Below are positions 42,158 through 56,000 of a stretch of DNA of 64,000 bases, piece after piece; within the stretch, counting starts at the first letter, position 1; each line of letters opens with the position of its first letter. This DNA comes from Acanthopleura granulata. Taxonomy: Eukaryota > Mollusca > Polyplacophora > Chitonida > Chitonidae. The stretch covers positions 22,480,873 through 22,544,872 of the forward strand of contig JABBOT010000003.1 in the NCBI GenBank assembly GCA_016165875.1, given 5' to 3'. The notes below the pieces were generated by a model. It saw only the letters and a program-made list of their open reading frames with translations. It did no database searches and was not told where the DNA came from. Both the position numbers and the translations under genes were made by a program.

Positions 42158-45100
42158 TTTCGCTCAAACTGAGAAACGTCAAATGGCGATAGCAGCAACC
42201 TGGTTGAGCTTTACATAGATACTTGTGCTTCCCGTTGCCCATGATATTGTTCTTCCGTTGCGACTATCTCTAAGTAATGCCTCCATCACGAATCGTGTCC
42301 ATTTAATCGCCGGGATTTCGACAAACAAGGCATCGTTTCTTCACGTACAGAGAAGCTGCTCTTATCATCAAAAGTGGTTTACTCGTACATTTCAGATGCC
42401 TAACTTAAATATGAAGACAAGGTACGAGACAACAGTGTCACTTCTAGGTGGCGCTTTCGTTTGACCCTTTTTCTTTCACCCGGTACCTTCCTTCCCCCTA
42501 CAGCCAGCTAGTTAGCATCATAGTTAACCATGTGTCTTAGGTATGCAAAATTACATATTGACATGGAGCTGAGGTGAACAGAGGCGGAGAGAAGGCGGAT
42601 TTCGGCAGGTAGCAGTTACCGCTGCATGTACATGCGTTTATGTTGTCACACTATTTATAAACATGCAGTGATTTCCTGCTCTCCCTTATCAGTGATGCTG
42701 CATTGTTCATCAATCATTTATCAGTTGATCTTTAACAACATGCTATGGGGAATATCTCAGTGAATCGTATCATGTTTCACATTCGTGTTATTGTTTTCAG
42801 AAAAGGGTAGATCTAGTGTTGCTTCTCTGGCTTCACTGTCACTGACATACAGCCTTTGTCATGTCATGTATGTCTGATTCATTTGATCACATTAGATACT
42901 GATCAATAAAGGAATTTACAAAACATTCCAGGCAAATGTTTAATGTAACAGTAAAGATTCAACATATAAACTGATAATACAGAAACAATTAAAATAGTTG
43001 AATTGTTTTTTCACTGTACGGGCTTATATTTGCTGTCGTTATGATGCCTGTTTATGCATGTTTTCAGTCAATACTGTACTTTCATGGGGATTTTGGAGGC
43101 ATCGGGGGAAAATTGCTTGCATGTGAGGAAGCACGTAGGCCTACAGACCTTATAGTATGAATGATGTCTCAGATACTAACATTGTGATGTTTGTATGAAC
43201 AAAACATTGGTATGCGTAATGTTGTCATTTGAGTATGTTTATGTATAAGTATACACAGTGGTTGATTTGAAACACTAATCATGATTTGATTGTTTGTTTA
43301 TACATGTATAGTACTGATGGCAAGTAAGTCACACTTCCATAAAAATTTTGTTTTGTCTTTACAAAAGGGGCTATTTAGTGTTAAGATTTAAATTGAACTA
43401 AGTTTATCTTTACATACAGTGCTGAAAAATAAAAGGCTTTGAAATAGAAATCCAAATATAATTATCTGACTACCACTCTGTAATAACATTAAATACAACT
43501 TAAATTTATATGATCTTAACAATTGGTTAATTTTGTGTAGGTATTAAATTTATAAAGGCTTGTACTTTTTATATGACTAAGACAAAGATATATTGGAGTA
43601 AATGACAGATGCAGTTTTTCATTCATTGTGTGCATGTAAACGCTTGCACCTAAGCTTTTTCAGTTGGTGGAAAAAATGAGAATTGTACATGTGCATGTTC
43701 AGTACATGATGAGAACTCTCCCAATGAAATGCATGTCACAAATGGCTTAATGAAGACAGACAACATTTCTGGTCTTGGTGGTGACAGCCATTGTGTAAGT
43801 CGGGAATCGGAGCTCTAAATGTTGTGCTCCAGCTTTGAGGTTGCCTGAATTACTTGGGTTATGGGGCCGAAGTACTTAAAAGCAGTTGACGAGGTGCAGC
43901 CGAGCCATTTTTAATATGATGAGATAGGTTAGGGTACAGAGGTCACCTTAAAAAATAATTACTTCCTCCCCTCTCTCACCTAGTGGTTTCTGCTGCCTCT
44001 GTGTTGTGCTTGGACTGAAATAGGACATTGAGACATTGTGATCTGCTAACACCTCTTGTTTACAGATAGAATGGTTTTGTAAAATAATTATTTGGACATT
44101 TTGGCTATGCTCTCTATTGGCCTGTAATATGAAGACCTTGTTTTAATCAAACTCCAGCCAAATCGTGACATTCATGTACATGTACTATACAGGGCTCTGT
44201 TGTCATCATCAGGGCTTTACTTTCGAAGGGATTCCAGGAATCAGATTCATGTCATGAATCCTGTAAACATAATCTTTGGGAATTTGCTTGGATTCCTGTA
44301 AAAAGAGTCACATGCAAATTCCTAGTTTTATTATAATAGGTAAGATGTGGTTTCAGATCATTAGACCTAAAATTATGTGCAAGGAGTTCCCAAAATATTT
44401 ATGTGCTTTAAAATTTTCACTTTGATCAACATTCTTGTGATTTGGATACTACAAGGAGCTCTGGACAAGATTCTGGTGGATTCTGGCCAAGAAAATCTAC
44501 AGGAATCCACTTAGATTGTAGTAGCAAATGTAGGAAAAGACAGCTGAATGAATTATCTTACATGTCTTTTTATTTCACTTGAAATTTTTTTTTATTGAAT
44601 GTTAAGAAATAGGAGTACCTGTATACCAATCCATTCATTTTAATGAATTGTTAATTTTAATGAACAGAAATTGTAAGGCGTGCAACGGGGGTATTTTTGT
44701 GCCAGGCACAGTGTACGTACGCATACATGTATATTGTTCAAAAAGACTACAGTGCTCTGCATTTGAATGGCAAGTGTGCATTACTTTAGCATCCTATAGA
44801 TTATATTTGTATTTCTCTTAACTCTCCTGCAAAGATTTGTTTTTATTAATAAATATGCCGTACACATATGATATGCTGCCAGTAATGCACCATGCAGTTC
44901 AGTCTAGTGTCACGGATATATGGACCATTTATATGATTGCGCTTGATTCTGATGACCATATCTCAGGCATTAGTACTTACTGTTACATGTAGCTATAAAG
45001 TTTGCTACATCTGAAGTCTGTTGATATATACTGATACATCTGAATTTAAATAAATGCATATGGGAAGGTCTGTCTGCGAAATGCAGATGACCGTGGGTTT

Positions 45101-47863
45101 CCCATATCCTAGGCTCTGCTCAGTTTTCCTGCCAGCTTAATGATGGCCACTTTCATACATGTACTTGTGAAATATTCTTGAGTATGGTGTTGACACGAAT
45201 GAAATAAATAAATGAATTAGAGCCATAAAGATCAAGGGAAATAACTCTGAAGTCCTGCCCACATGTCTACTGTGAATGGATCCTGTGCAATAGAAGCTCA
45301 TATTATCAGATACATATACATGTACATGTACAGGAACATGCAAGTTCAGGTTGAATGCTCATTAGGCACTTAAAAGGATTAGTTAACAAAATGATGTTGA
45401 AAAATATATTTTTGTGGCAAGTTTTTAAGTGAAGAGATCAGCAGTGTTTTAACAGTTATAGACTAGACAGTTGGTCTTTATGTTTTTGAAGATGTGAACA
45501 ACAATTGTTTCATAGAAGTTGACATGCTGATTTTTGAGTATACAACTGTAAAGATCTACATGTACAAGACGCACAGCTGTTTTCAGTGTTACAAGTGTGT
45601 AAGATTTAGTATTTTTAAATATGCCTCTCTACACAGACAACCATGCAAAAAACTGTCTACCACTCTAATAATTAACCTTGTGCTGCTTGATTGTGATTGC
45701 TTCAGTGATATTTTTTTCACCGAATGGAATACAGTCAAATGTTTTGATTGCATGGTGGATTTTAGGGACAAAATTGATAATGTTGGTTCATCAGTGACTT
45801 CACGAGGAATTGTTGTACACTTGTAGGTTCAGCTGTGAATAAATTTCTTGTGAACCCTACTCCTGAAATGTGTATGGAAAAGCTAATAGGATACTAAAGT
45901 TCTACTTTAAGGCCAGAGAAAAGGCCAGAGAAAATCACTGTGAGACATCTCTGATGAACCAACATAATCAATATGGTCCATAAAACTCTCCATACAATCA
46001 AAACATTTGACTGCGTTAAATTTGGTGAGAAAAAGCATTGAAGGTATTTTCATATGCAGTTTTTAATGGTCTTTCTGCTCATCATAATTAACTTCATTTT
46101 TGCAAGGTTTTTCCTTTTAATATACGGAAGTAGAAATCATTTTACTCTTACTCACCCTGATTTCATTTTTGTGGGGTTTTCCCCTTTGAATCATTAACTG
46201 TTGTCGGTGACTTTTTTCAAATGTTGTCATTGGCACTAGCATATGCAAAGTACCTCTGTTTTCCAGCCTGTGACAAAACATTTATCTGAATAATTTCTGA
46301 CAAAATTCTCCTAAAGCAAAAAAATGACAAGTCAAATGGCACACCTAAGCCATTTATACCTGCACTCTATAATGTGAAACAGTGCATCAAATGAACAAAG
46401 TGTAGAATTTCACTTTTAACATCTATTTAGATTTAAATTTCCTGTTTCTGAAAATGAACTTTTCTCACTGAATGCTGGCGAAATATGCCTTCCTATGATA
46501 TACATATACCTCTACATCTACATGTATTTATAAGGCATGTGGCAGGACATTTTATAGATAACCTGCTAAAAAATAAGGAAAATGTAGCAAGAGTTAGACA
46601 TACTGTGCATAGTAGAAACCGATACCAGGAGAGGCATCACATTCTAATAAAATGTTGTTATCACAACTGAGCATTGTTCAAAAGCACGACAGCAATGTAT
46701 CATTAGGAAGAACAGAATTATCTCTACATGTAGTTACTATCACATTATGTCCACTGACAGCATTCTTTAAGGAGTACTTTTTGTATACTGATTTATGTTG
46801 TACGCATCTGTAGGATAGAAACCCATGCTCTTCAATTTGATAATCTGACGACAATGGTTGATTGATAAATTAAATTGGCAACTACTTTAGTCATGATTCT
46901 GGTTAAAAAGACCTTTTATTGTTAAAAAAAAAAAAGTGAGACAAACTCAGGTTAATAGCATCACATAATGGATAGGTTATAAACAGTTGTGTTTGTTAGG
47001 GATAGTTTGTGGTTTGTTCTAGACAAGGTGTTGTGCTGTTTAAAGGACCTTTAAGTTGTATGATCCTCGCTCACAGCTATGAGGTAAGTACATGGAAAAG
47101 GGTTATATGTGGCATCCAAAAGTTACAGACATACACCTACATGTACCCTGTGTGATGGAAATGTTTGAGAGGGGTGTTTATGACACATGTGGTCAAGTTG
47201 TTAGGCCTGGGTGGGACAGTTTGGACAGTGAGAAACATGATATTATTAACCTTGATGGTTTAATGTTGCCCTTGTATAGTGTTAAGTCACCTTGGCCAAA
47301 GGTTACATAGGCCCTGACTTGTGTGGTATATTTGCAGTGTGTATTAGGGTGGTATTCTGGATAAGTTCATGTCCATGTAGGGCAGGGATGGAAATCTCAC
47401 AGTACACATAATACATGCAGTCTGCATCACCACTCAGCAGTATTTATGCCATATGAATTTTCTATAGGACTGGTCAAGTGGTACTTAAGTGCTCTCCTTG
47501 CTAATGTTGTGTGGTATTGAAGAGGTTTTATTAGGTGCATTGTCCTTAGGAGAAAGTGTTGAAGCATTGCTTACAGATGTTTACACAGGTCTGCCTTATG
47601 GAGGGATGATACTGATATTCTCTAAGGATTTCTCCACACTGCCCCTCCCCCTGCGTTTTGGCTTGTTTTGGGGGGTACCATACCCGGTTGGAAAGTGCAC
47701 TTCAGCTTTGATTTAGATGATGGTTTTTGTATTAATTTGTTGATGCTTTTTGGTGAATTTGATGCATTGCAGTTGCACACTGGATACCATGTATTGTTAA
47801 TGCTATGGTCCTTAATGTTTAATTTGATTAGAAGTTCCTCAGTTGGAAAATTAAATAATAACA
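42158..47863. other. Intergenic region between SH3BP5 and the plus-strand candidate exons
   Basis: The first few hundred bases are likely the SH3BP5 promoter/5' UTR (minus) and perhaps shared with plus-strand transcription. No coding exon is recognised. A strong donor, ctatgag|gtaagta, near 47082 may end a 5' UTR or small exon. A SINE fragment lies at 45055-45220. Confidence 0.5.
45055..45220 (+). mobile_element. SINE 3' half, diverged
   Basis: gggaaggtctgtctgcga, gaccgtgggtttcccatatc and gtgaaatattcttgagtatg followed by aaataaataaatgaat. Confidence 0.7.
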
Positions 47864-47955
47864 ATGGATGACACCATGCCGCTGGAGCTGGCAGAGGAGG
47901 TAGAGGAGTATGACATGGATAGGGCTGGCAGTATCCCTAAGCTACCCAAGAATGA
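47864..47955 (+). CDS. Candidate first coding exon (MDDTMPLELAEEVEEYDMDR)
   Basis: ATG in the context acaATGG. Thirty codons, acidic, reading MDDTMPLELAEEVEEYDMDR then AGSIPKLPKN, end at GA|gtaagt (phase 2, strong donor). Unspliced it stops after one more codon. The product is not recognised. The phase equals that of the candidate exons at 52427 and 62627, so these may be alternative N-termini of one gene running off the right edge. Confidence 0.5.
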
Positions 47956-50900
47956 GTAAGTACTTATACAAGTGTACACATGTATAAAAGTCAAGTCTAT
48001 ACGGCTTTGGTCACAGTATTTATCATCAGTTGACTCTTCATACTCACATACTGTAAACTGTTTGACAACTATAAATCACTGAACTCCTTAGTGTCTCATA
48101 GTGTGCCAAGAGAAGTGCTTTGTGGCAACTTTTTTGTGTCTACACTGTCATTTTCTTGTAGGCCAGTTTTTTTCTATTTTTTTCTGTAGCTTTTTCCATA
48201 GTTTATCTACATTTATCAATATACAATCACAGAAATGTCATTATCTTATGTCAATATCATGAACTTTAAATATTCAAAATTGTGTGCATGTGTTCATGAA
48301 TGTGTGTAAATTTTGGAAATAAAAATTCCTGTCTTTGTGGGTATTTTGCACCTCATTTGCAATGCAATAGGAACGGTTAACCCCATTTCCTGGTTTCACA
48401 CCATGGTTGGTCTTGTGACTTGATGCTGTTGTTTATATATGTTACATTTTCCAAGTTAGGGGAACATGCGTGTAGAGGTCTTTAATTTTCAATGTTAGGA
48501 AATCCCATGGGATAGGGCAGCAAAAAATATTATATTGGACTTTTTTGGATTTTTTTAGAAAAAAAGAACGCATATGTTTGGCTGGTGTTCATAGGATTCG
48601 CTGGTTACAGGGGACACCCTTTTAAGTCTTATTGTCAGTTATGCTGTATATTACATGTGTGTTTGGCTGGTTGATCTGAGAGTCTCTATCCTGACACTTG
48701 CAGTCTGTCAGAAATCTTTGTATACATGTACATGGATATGTTGTTCTTTGTAAGCTGACACCATCAGTAAAATATAGTCCCAGGCGAGTTACCCAGTTCA
48801 ACTCTCCAGTGTCAGCCGTCTCAGTCTGTATCTGTGTATTTTCTGTGAGCTAGTGGTGTAATTACAGCTGGCTCACTACACATGTACCTACCATGGAATT
48901 ACCAACATGTTTCCAAAGTTAAGTGAGTAAGAATTACACTACTTATATGATTTGCAGGATTTTATATAAAAAAATGGTACAGTTATGACTTTGTTTGTCC
49001 CTACCCAATTAGTGATGTCTTTGAAGATTAAAAGGTTGTTAGTCAGTTACTGGGTTCAATATTAGTCACTCCAAGCACTTCTAACTTCCCCTGTGACGTG
49101 TCATAAAATCATATTGCAAGGTTCTTGTCCATACAAAAACTTCCTTCCTTGAAAGAACCAGTAGAAGAAGATTTCAGTCTTTGTGCGCATGATGGCAGAA
49201 TTTATTGTTTTGTTATTTTAAAAGTAACTGTTCCTACATGTACATGTATAGATACAGTTTCAACTTGTACCTCACAGAGACCCTCCAAGGACCAGTGATT
49301 AACGTGCTGATGCAGGGAAATGACACAGGAGCATCTCACCAATGCAGTCGCTGGGAGTTCAAGTCCAGCTCATGCTGGCTTACTCTCTGGCCGTATGTGG
49401 GAAGGTCCGCCAGCAACCTGCACATGGTTGTGGGTTTCCCGAGACTAAGCCTGGTTTCCTTCCAGCATAATGGTGGCTTGTCACATAAGTTAAATATTCT
49501 TGAATGCGACGTGAAACACCAATCAAATAAATATATTCTTACACCTACTTTTGATTGGAATTTGTTGTCTGTCCAGTCAAATTTTATCTAATCCATGTTC
49601 ACACGGTGCAGCTAGTTGAATGAAAAGTAGGACAAAACATCATCTGAACGTGGATTATGAAATAGACTTATTTCCATACTACTGTTTGAATAGGACAGGC
49701 CAAATGATGAGTATGTGACAAATTGCTCTGTTTGAATGTAGCTTAAACAGTATCAAAAGAGCTTATGTATGCTTTACATGCATACATAAACATATTTATG
49801 TTTGATTGTTTCACCAGATACATGAATAGCTTGAAAGATAGGCTTGTACTGATTTGAAGAGGGGATTTTTTTAAATACTTTTTTGACTCATGGTCCACCA
49901 CTGTTTGTTTTTTGTTTTCAGTTTTAGAGGGTTAAATTTTTGGAGTGTGTATTACATGTAATATGTCATTTTGAAAGAGTAACAAGTAGCTCATCATCAC
50001 TGATGCTTGACAAGTATTTAAATGAAAGTTTTAATGTATACATAAGAAAAATCTCTGCTGAGTAAGCATCCATGTAAGCCAGTGTCATGATGCATCATCA
50101 GAGAGTGTGCCAGGTTTTTTTATTATAACTAGATATCCTAACGTATAGACTTTAGGTGTGAGAATCATCTTCTTATACCTCTGTTTCTCTCACCTGTCAT
50201 ATGAGTGAAATATTCTTGAAAGTCTTAGTGTCATTAAATGTGTTTTTACATTTGGAAATACAAAATGCCTATAATACAATACATGTGTGTTAAAGATGAA
50301 AAGTGTAGTCTCTTTGTTGAACCCTCTTACCAGCAAGGTAAATACATCTTGTTTAAAGAACATCGACTGCATGTGCATGTTTTAAACAGCCTCTCTCTTG
50401 CCATATTTCCTCTGTCATTAATATTTATATTTTATTGTAATACAGATGGATACATTCCATTCTGCACTGCACTGTACATCTAGTTTGGCTTGGGTTTTGG
50501 TTACTCTGGTGCTTGAATACAAAATAGAGTACAAGCGAGTTAGGATTGACTTCAGCTTAACCTAAAATGGGACATCCATAACCACTAGAGCAGAACTGCA
50601 TAAAGCATAGGATCTTAACCTTTTACTGTATATCTGTACATAGTGAAGTAATTAGGTTAATTGTCCTTGTCACCTTTGTTGCTGCCAACCCCAGTGCCAA
50701 GGATATAGAAAAAAAAGAGAATAATAATAAAAAAAAAAGCACATAAAGCTCCCAAAGAACGAAAAAAAAAGATGTAGCACATGAGATACTTTTAAAACTA
50801 GTTGCTCTTTAGTTCAAATCATTTAAGTAATGAACATTTTCAATCATTCCATACTGCCGGCTTATGTGTAAAGCATTTAGGTACGTAATATTCTCATTTA

Positions 50901-52426
50901 CCTGCATGTTGAAGAAGGATACGTTCTTGATCAAGATTCATGAGTTCGTTGAAAACACAGTAAAATAGAATTTATAATTAAAAGTTGGTTTGCTATATAC
51001 GCTTGTATACAAAGGTATTGTGAACACGGACTTTGTGGCATCTGTTTTAAGTTGATAAAGTTTGTTAAGTACATATTGTATATACAATACAGTAAACAGA
51101 CAGGGTAGTAAATCTGATCTGATTGTTGCTAGTTCTTGTTTTCCATGATGAATATATATTTAAAAACATTCTTCCATTATGTCTCCATTTAGGAGCTGTC
51201 CAAGAGGATTGATCTTGCATTAGTCTACAATGTACATGAATTATAAGGATAATGTTGTCTGCTTGCTTTAGACAGCATGTGTTAATATTTATAGCACCAG
51301 TCTGTAACATCAGAGATGACTGGATAAAAGATGGAGAAGGTGCACTGTGTCAGATCAAAGCCATGTATTAAGTGTTATGTACAGTCATGAGTGTCTGAAT
51401 ATAAGCAATCCAGTTTGACTGGCTATCCCTTCTGATGATTGATAGCTAATTACACACACAGCAGCTTAGCCTAACTGGGGCCATTGTCTGTCCCGGATCC
51501 TCAACACTCGCCTTGTTCTTCCTGTCCATGCTTCTTATTCATAGAGGGTAGGATTTGGAGACAAGGTGAGCTGCACTGATATCCCTAGATACCCCTGGCC
51601 AACTGAACAGGTTACATTACCACACTATAAATACATCCACATTTTACACACCTTATCAGCATTAATAATAATATTTTTGTGCACAATAAAACAGTTTAAA
51701 ATGTTCTTGCATTGGAGTGGGTGTTATCAGAAAGGCACAGTGGCCCTATGTTTAACACAGCTATACTGTGGATCTACCTGTACAGACAAGGTGTGATTGT
51801 GGAGGAACCCTGATTGGTTCAGGATTAAGCTGAAAGTACCTGCATAGATTGGTTAATGAGGGTAATACCTGAATTGCCCCACTATGTTAATTAGGAAGTT
51901 AGCACCAGGTGCACTGCGACCTTTTGAAGCCCCACACCACTCAACATCACCTTTGAAGGTAGAGGGGTGACATTTCAGCTCGTGTTTCCATGACGATTTA
52001 CTGGCCAGCTGTGGCAGTGGGATGCTAGTTCCCAGCACAGTGAAGGCCTGTAGTGTGCATTCGGGGACTGGTGGATAACATCTCCCTGTTTAGATGCAGT
52101 CATACCTCCTTTGTTTAGATGCCCCAGGATAAACAGAACTGATGTAAAAATTGATCGTGGAAGCTAGCTGGCCAAGGTTACCTCCAGCCTGTTTGGCTAT
52201 TCAGCAGCAGTGTAGGAAGGTGCTGTTTTTTTGATCAGTTATCATATGGCTGTGATCAGATTGACTTGCTGACCACATCCCCTGACTGATTGACGTGTCA
52301 GAAGTCACAGTGCCAGCAGCCTCCTCGGAGGTAAGGCATACATATCACTGACACTGTACCTTAGTGGACAAAGCTGACCCTCGCTCTGTTGCTCAGAAAC
52401 GCTTGGGACAACACTCCAACAACACC
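47956..52426. other. Probable intron, no exon recognised
   Basis: AT-rich, with one SINE (49272-49532) and a SINE-tail scrap near 50200 (gtgaaatattcttgaaa). Short open frames carry no known motif. Confidence 0.5.
49272..49532 (+). mobile_element. tRNA-derived SINE, near full length
   Basis: It carries accagtgattaacgtgctga, gagttcaagtccagctcatg (B box), gtccgccagcaacctgcaca and the tail aaatattcttgaatgcgacg, then aaataaat. Confidence 0.82.
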
Positions 52427-52479
52427 ATGTCAACAACGGCTCATTGCATACAAAACTATTTCCTCTCCAATGTTCTCAG
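52427..52479 (+). CDS. Candidate alternative first exon (MSTTAHCIQNYFLSNVL)
   Basis: The ATG at 52427 (caccATGT) opens 17 codons ending AG|gtaagt (phase 2). An acceptor-like gctcag at 52395 and another donor, ggag|gtaagg, near 52331 suggest a 5' UTR exon upstream. Very short, so chance is a real possibility; the shared phase is the main support. Confidence 0.35.
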
Positions 52480-52937
52480 GTAAGTCTGATCAGCAGTTGC
52501 TCCTTTGTATAGTGATGAGGATATGATGTAGACCCAAACGTCATTCTTGGCCATGTTTAAAATATAGCTTAAAGTACAATTCATTCCACTTGTGTCTTGG
52601 AAGAAAATGCAGTCCAGCTTCTTTATATGCTGTCTGTTAAGTCTGATATCAGATAAATATTTTTATTCAGGTTTAAAGTAATAGTTGTGTACTCAGAGAT
52701 GCTGTTGATGTAACTGTTATCACACTAAAGATAGTTTCATGTACTCTTCCCCAGCACTTGTAATTACATGTACAGTGAGCTGAAAGGTTGGGAAAATAAT
52801 AAGATACTGGTGTATGTATATCACATGAATCTATAGACAATAACTTGTATATAATTATAATATATAATATAAAGTTTTGGGTACATGTACACCATAATTT
52901 GACACAAAGTTAGTGATCCGTGTATAGTATGCAGGCT

Positions 52938-53036
52938 GGTGTACATACAAATTTGCCGGTATACAAACTCGGTGTACACAAAAATTTGCCAGTATACAAA
53001 CTTGGTGTACACACAAATTTGCCCGTATACAATCTC
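52938..53036 (+). repeat. 33-bp tandem repeat, three copies
   Basis: Units begin ggtgtaca(c/t)a and end tatacaaactc-like. They differ at three to four sites each. Because 33 is a multiple of 3 the array reads open on both strands, but it has no exon borders. Confidence 0.88.
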
Positions 53037-56000
53037 GGTGAAGATGAAATCAGTCAATGTGAAACAAACGACGTGCCTTACAGCCAGTAAATGTCACTGT
53101 ACAGTATATGTGGGTTTTGGCATTTTCCCATCTTGTGACAGTGTCAGCTTTAAAGTACTTGTAACTATTCTTTGAAGTTTTTGACGTCCTTGGCTTGACA
53201 AATTAGTTTTTTCCTTTTGTTTTGTTATCATACTTTAATTAGTAAAATAAAAGTGTCTATATTATCAAACTCATTGAAGTATGAAAAATTATATGACGCA
53301 CAAACCATGGTTGACTTATGGTCTGCTGATGGCCAGTGATCTGTGAATATCAGTTGTTGATATTACACATTCAAGTAGGTAGCTGAATGGTGGATAGAAA
53401 TGATTGTGAAGGAAATCCAGGATTACAACAGTGATGTATTCAGATTCTGTCATGGAAAGTGACAAAGTAGAAGAGCTGTGTGTGATACATGATGACTATA
53501 CAGGATCTAGAGCAGACATATTTCTTCAAAAGCCTGCATTGTTATGTCTAAAAACTGATGTCTGCATACATGTAGTTTGTTGCTTTGTCTCAACAAGCTT
53601 TAGATATAAATAATCGGTTGTCCTTCTGCAAGTACACTTGTTAGAAATTCTCTGTGCATGAGACATACATTAATTAGACTTCAAATAGCATTTTTTCAGC
53701 CATATCAGTTATTGTTTATAGAAATGGTTTTGATGTTCTGTAAACAAAGAAACAAGTCTTCTTCACAACTTATGAATGAAAGGGATGAACACCTGATTTG
53801 CTACCGTCAGAGTTTAAAATGAAGATGATCCCTGTAGTTACATAACTGGCATAGTTTCTCGTTAGTGATGCATGTACCTGGATGTGGTTTGGTGTGAACC
53901 CCGAGAATGTGGTGTAAGCTATAAATTACCACTGGTTATTTGTGCTGGACCTGCAACCTGTGGCCTTCACACAGACATTGTGATACAAGTGTGATATTCA
54001 GTACTGAAGAGAAAAAAAAAGTACAGGTATAACTCCGCAATGTTCGGTTACACACCTGTAATCAAGTCACATGGTTGCATCTTTAGTTTCACTCCTATTT
54101 ATAGAAGACACATCTTTTATTTTTCATGGCTGCTGGAAGCATCGGTCAAAGGAAGCTAATTTCTTTACAGTCCTTGATGTTTAGATGTTTTGTAAACTTG
54201 AACAGGTGTATGATGTTTGGAAATTGTTGGCCTGATTCTTAAACAAAATAGCCAGGTGTATTTAGTGTAACATTCTTGACTGTCCAGAGTATTTATTGAC
54301 TGTCCCATTTTGATTTTATGATACTCGAGACAAATTTGTTTCTGTTGGTGTTCATAAAAGTTATATTATCACAGTGATAAGATATAATTGCCAAGAGTCT
54401 GGAAGTGGTTTTAATGGTATAGGTGTTCATTAAGACTGAAGAGAAGAATTAAAACTGCAGCTCAGCAGAATTTAATATGTACATGCAGGATGTATGTTAC
54501 ATGTAAGTTCCCAAAGTATACAGGACCTTGTATGTAGCTTGGACATTATTCCATCTCTGTACATGTATGTATTTCTCTTCATTGATAACCTTTTTTGTTT
54601 CTGATGATGGTTTAATTAGACTGAAATTCAGATTTGGTGCTTGAAATGCGTTGCTTGTTGTTTATTGAAAATGTAGCATTAAATTGATTAGTCTACGTTA
54701 CCTGCGCAGTAACTATTCAATGGGAATCACATTGTGTGTTGATAAAGATATCATGTATATCAGATCTTTGATAAATGTTTTTTGTGGAATTCTATTTTTA
54801 TGTACCTGTATCTTTTACCCTATAAAGATATCAATCACAACCCCATGCTGATGGGGCATCACATCAGTCTGCTCTCTGTGAAATGTTATACGGGGAATTT
54901 TTTAACAGGATGCCATGTTCAACAAAAGCCTAATATTAATTTGTGTCCTCTGCACACCACCTGAGAATCAAAATGTGGCTTTCAGAAAATATCACTGACA
55001 AAAGGAATGTCAGGTTATTATGGATGTGTAAGTGGAGCCAGATAGTCATCACACATTTTTATTTTTAAGTTATATTGTACACTCTAAGGAAGGTTGTCAA
55101 GATTTGTGTATTCATGCGCCATAGAGGTTCCACCAGCATGAGGCTAAGTTTTGGCCAGTGGTTGATATAAAGTGTGGCTTTCCTGCAGAATAATACAGTA
55201 ATACCTTCCTCCAGCTGAGCTAAACAGTTAACTGATCAACAGCGTGCTGTGCAACTTGAACCTGTGAATGTCATATGTCAAGGCTGCAATATGCTTGTAG
55301 TAAGTGTTATCAGAATATATGAACAGGCGATTCATTAAGCAACTCATCTTTCACACCAAAACCTGATTAAAAACAGTGGCAAGGCTGTCCTTAATAATAT
55401 TATATATGCATTAGTCATGTAATTGATGTTATTTTGATCTTGAGATTTTATGAATTAATACTTATTGATATATAAACTTGTCTGATAGTGTGCACAGAGT
55501 ACAGTGATCATTTCGTCTGGGTCTTCAGCGTACAGAAATTTCCTGACTACATATAGGTGGCATTTTGACATTATTAATTATAGTTTATTTCTGGGTTTTG
55601 GTTAGATTCTTATTCAGTCATGAGACAATGCATTTGCAGAAGTGCATTTTCTTGAAACAAAAGGTGCTTCAGAAAACAAACATTACGAAACTTGCAGGTA
55701 GCATTTTTGTTCTTGAAGACTCTCTTGAGGTACATGAAACAGAAAGAGGGCACATGTAATAAGCAACAAAAAAGACACTGTTGTTGATAGGACAAATTAA
55801 TGTGGTCTTTGTTAAAGGTTGATTGGTTTTATTATAGAGTTTTCCAACTGGGTAAACATTTGATAGCTGTCCATAATGTATAATATGTGTCAACCCCCCG
55901 GGCTTAGGCCTGTATGACAAAAACACTGGCTTATTAACCAAACCATTTACAAGATGCATTTCTAAGAACTTAATATTTTTTATCGTATATATTTAAATTT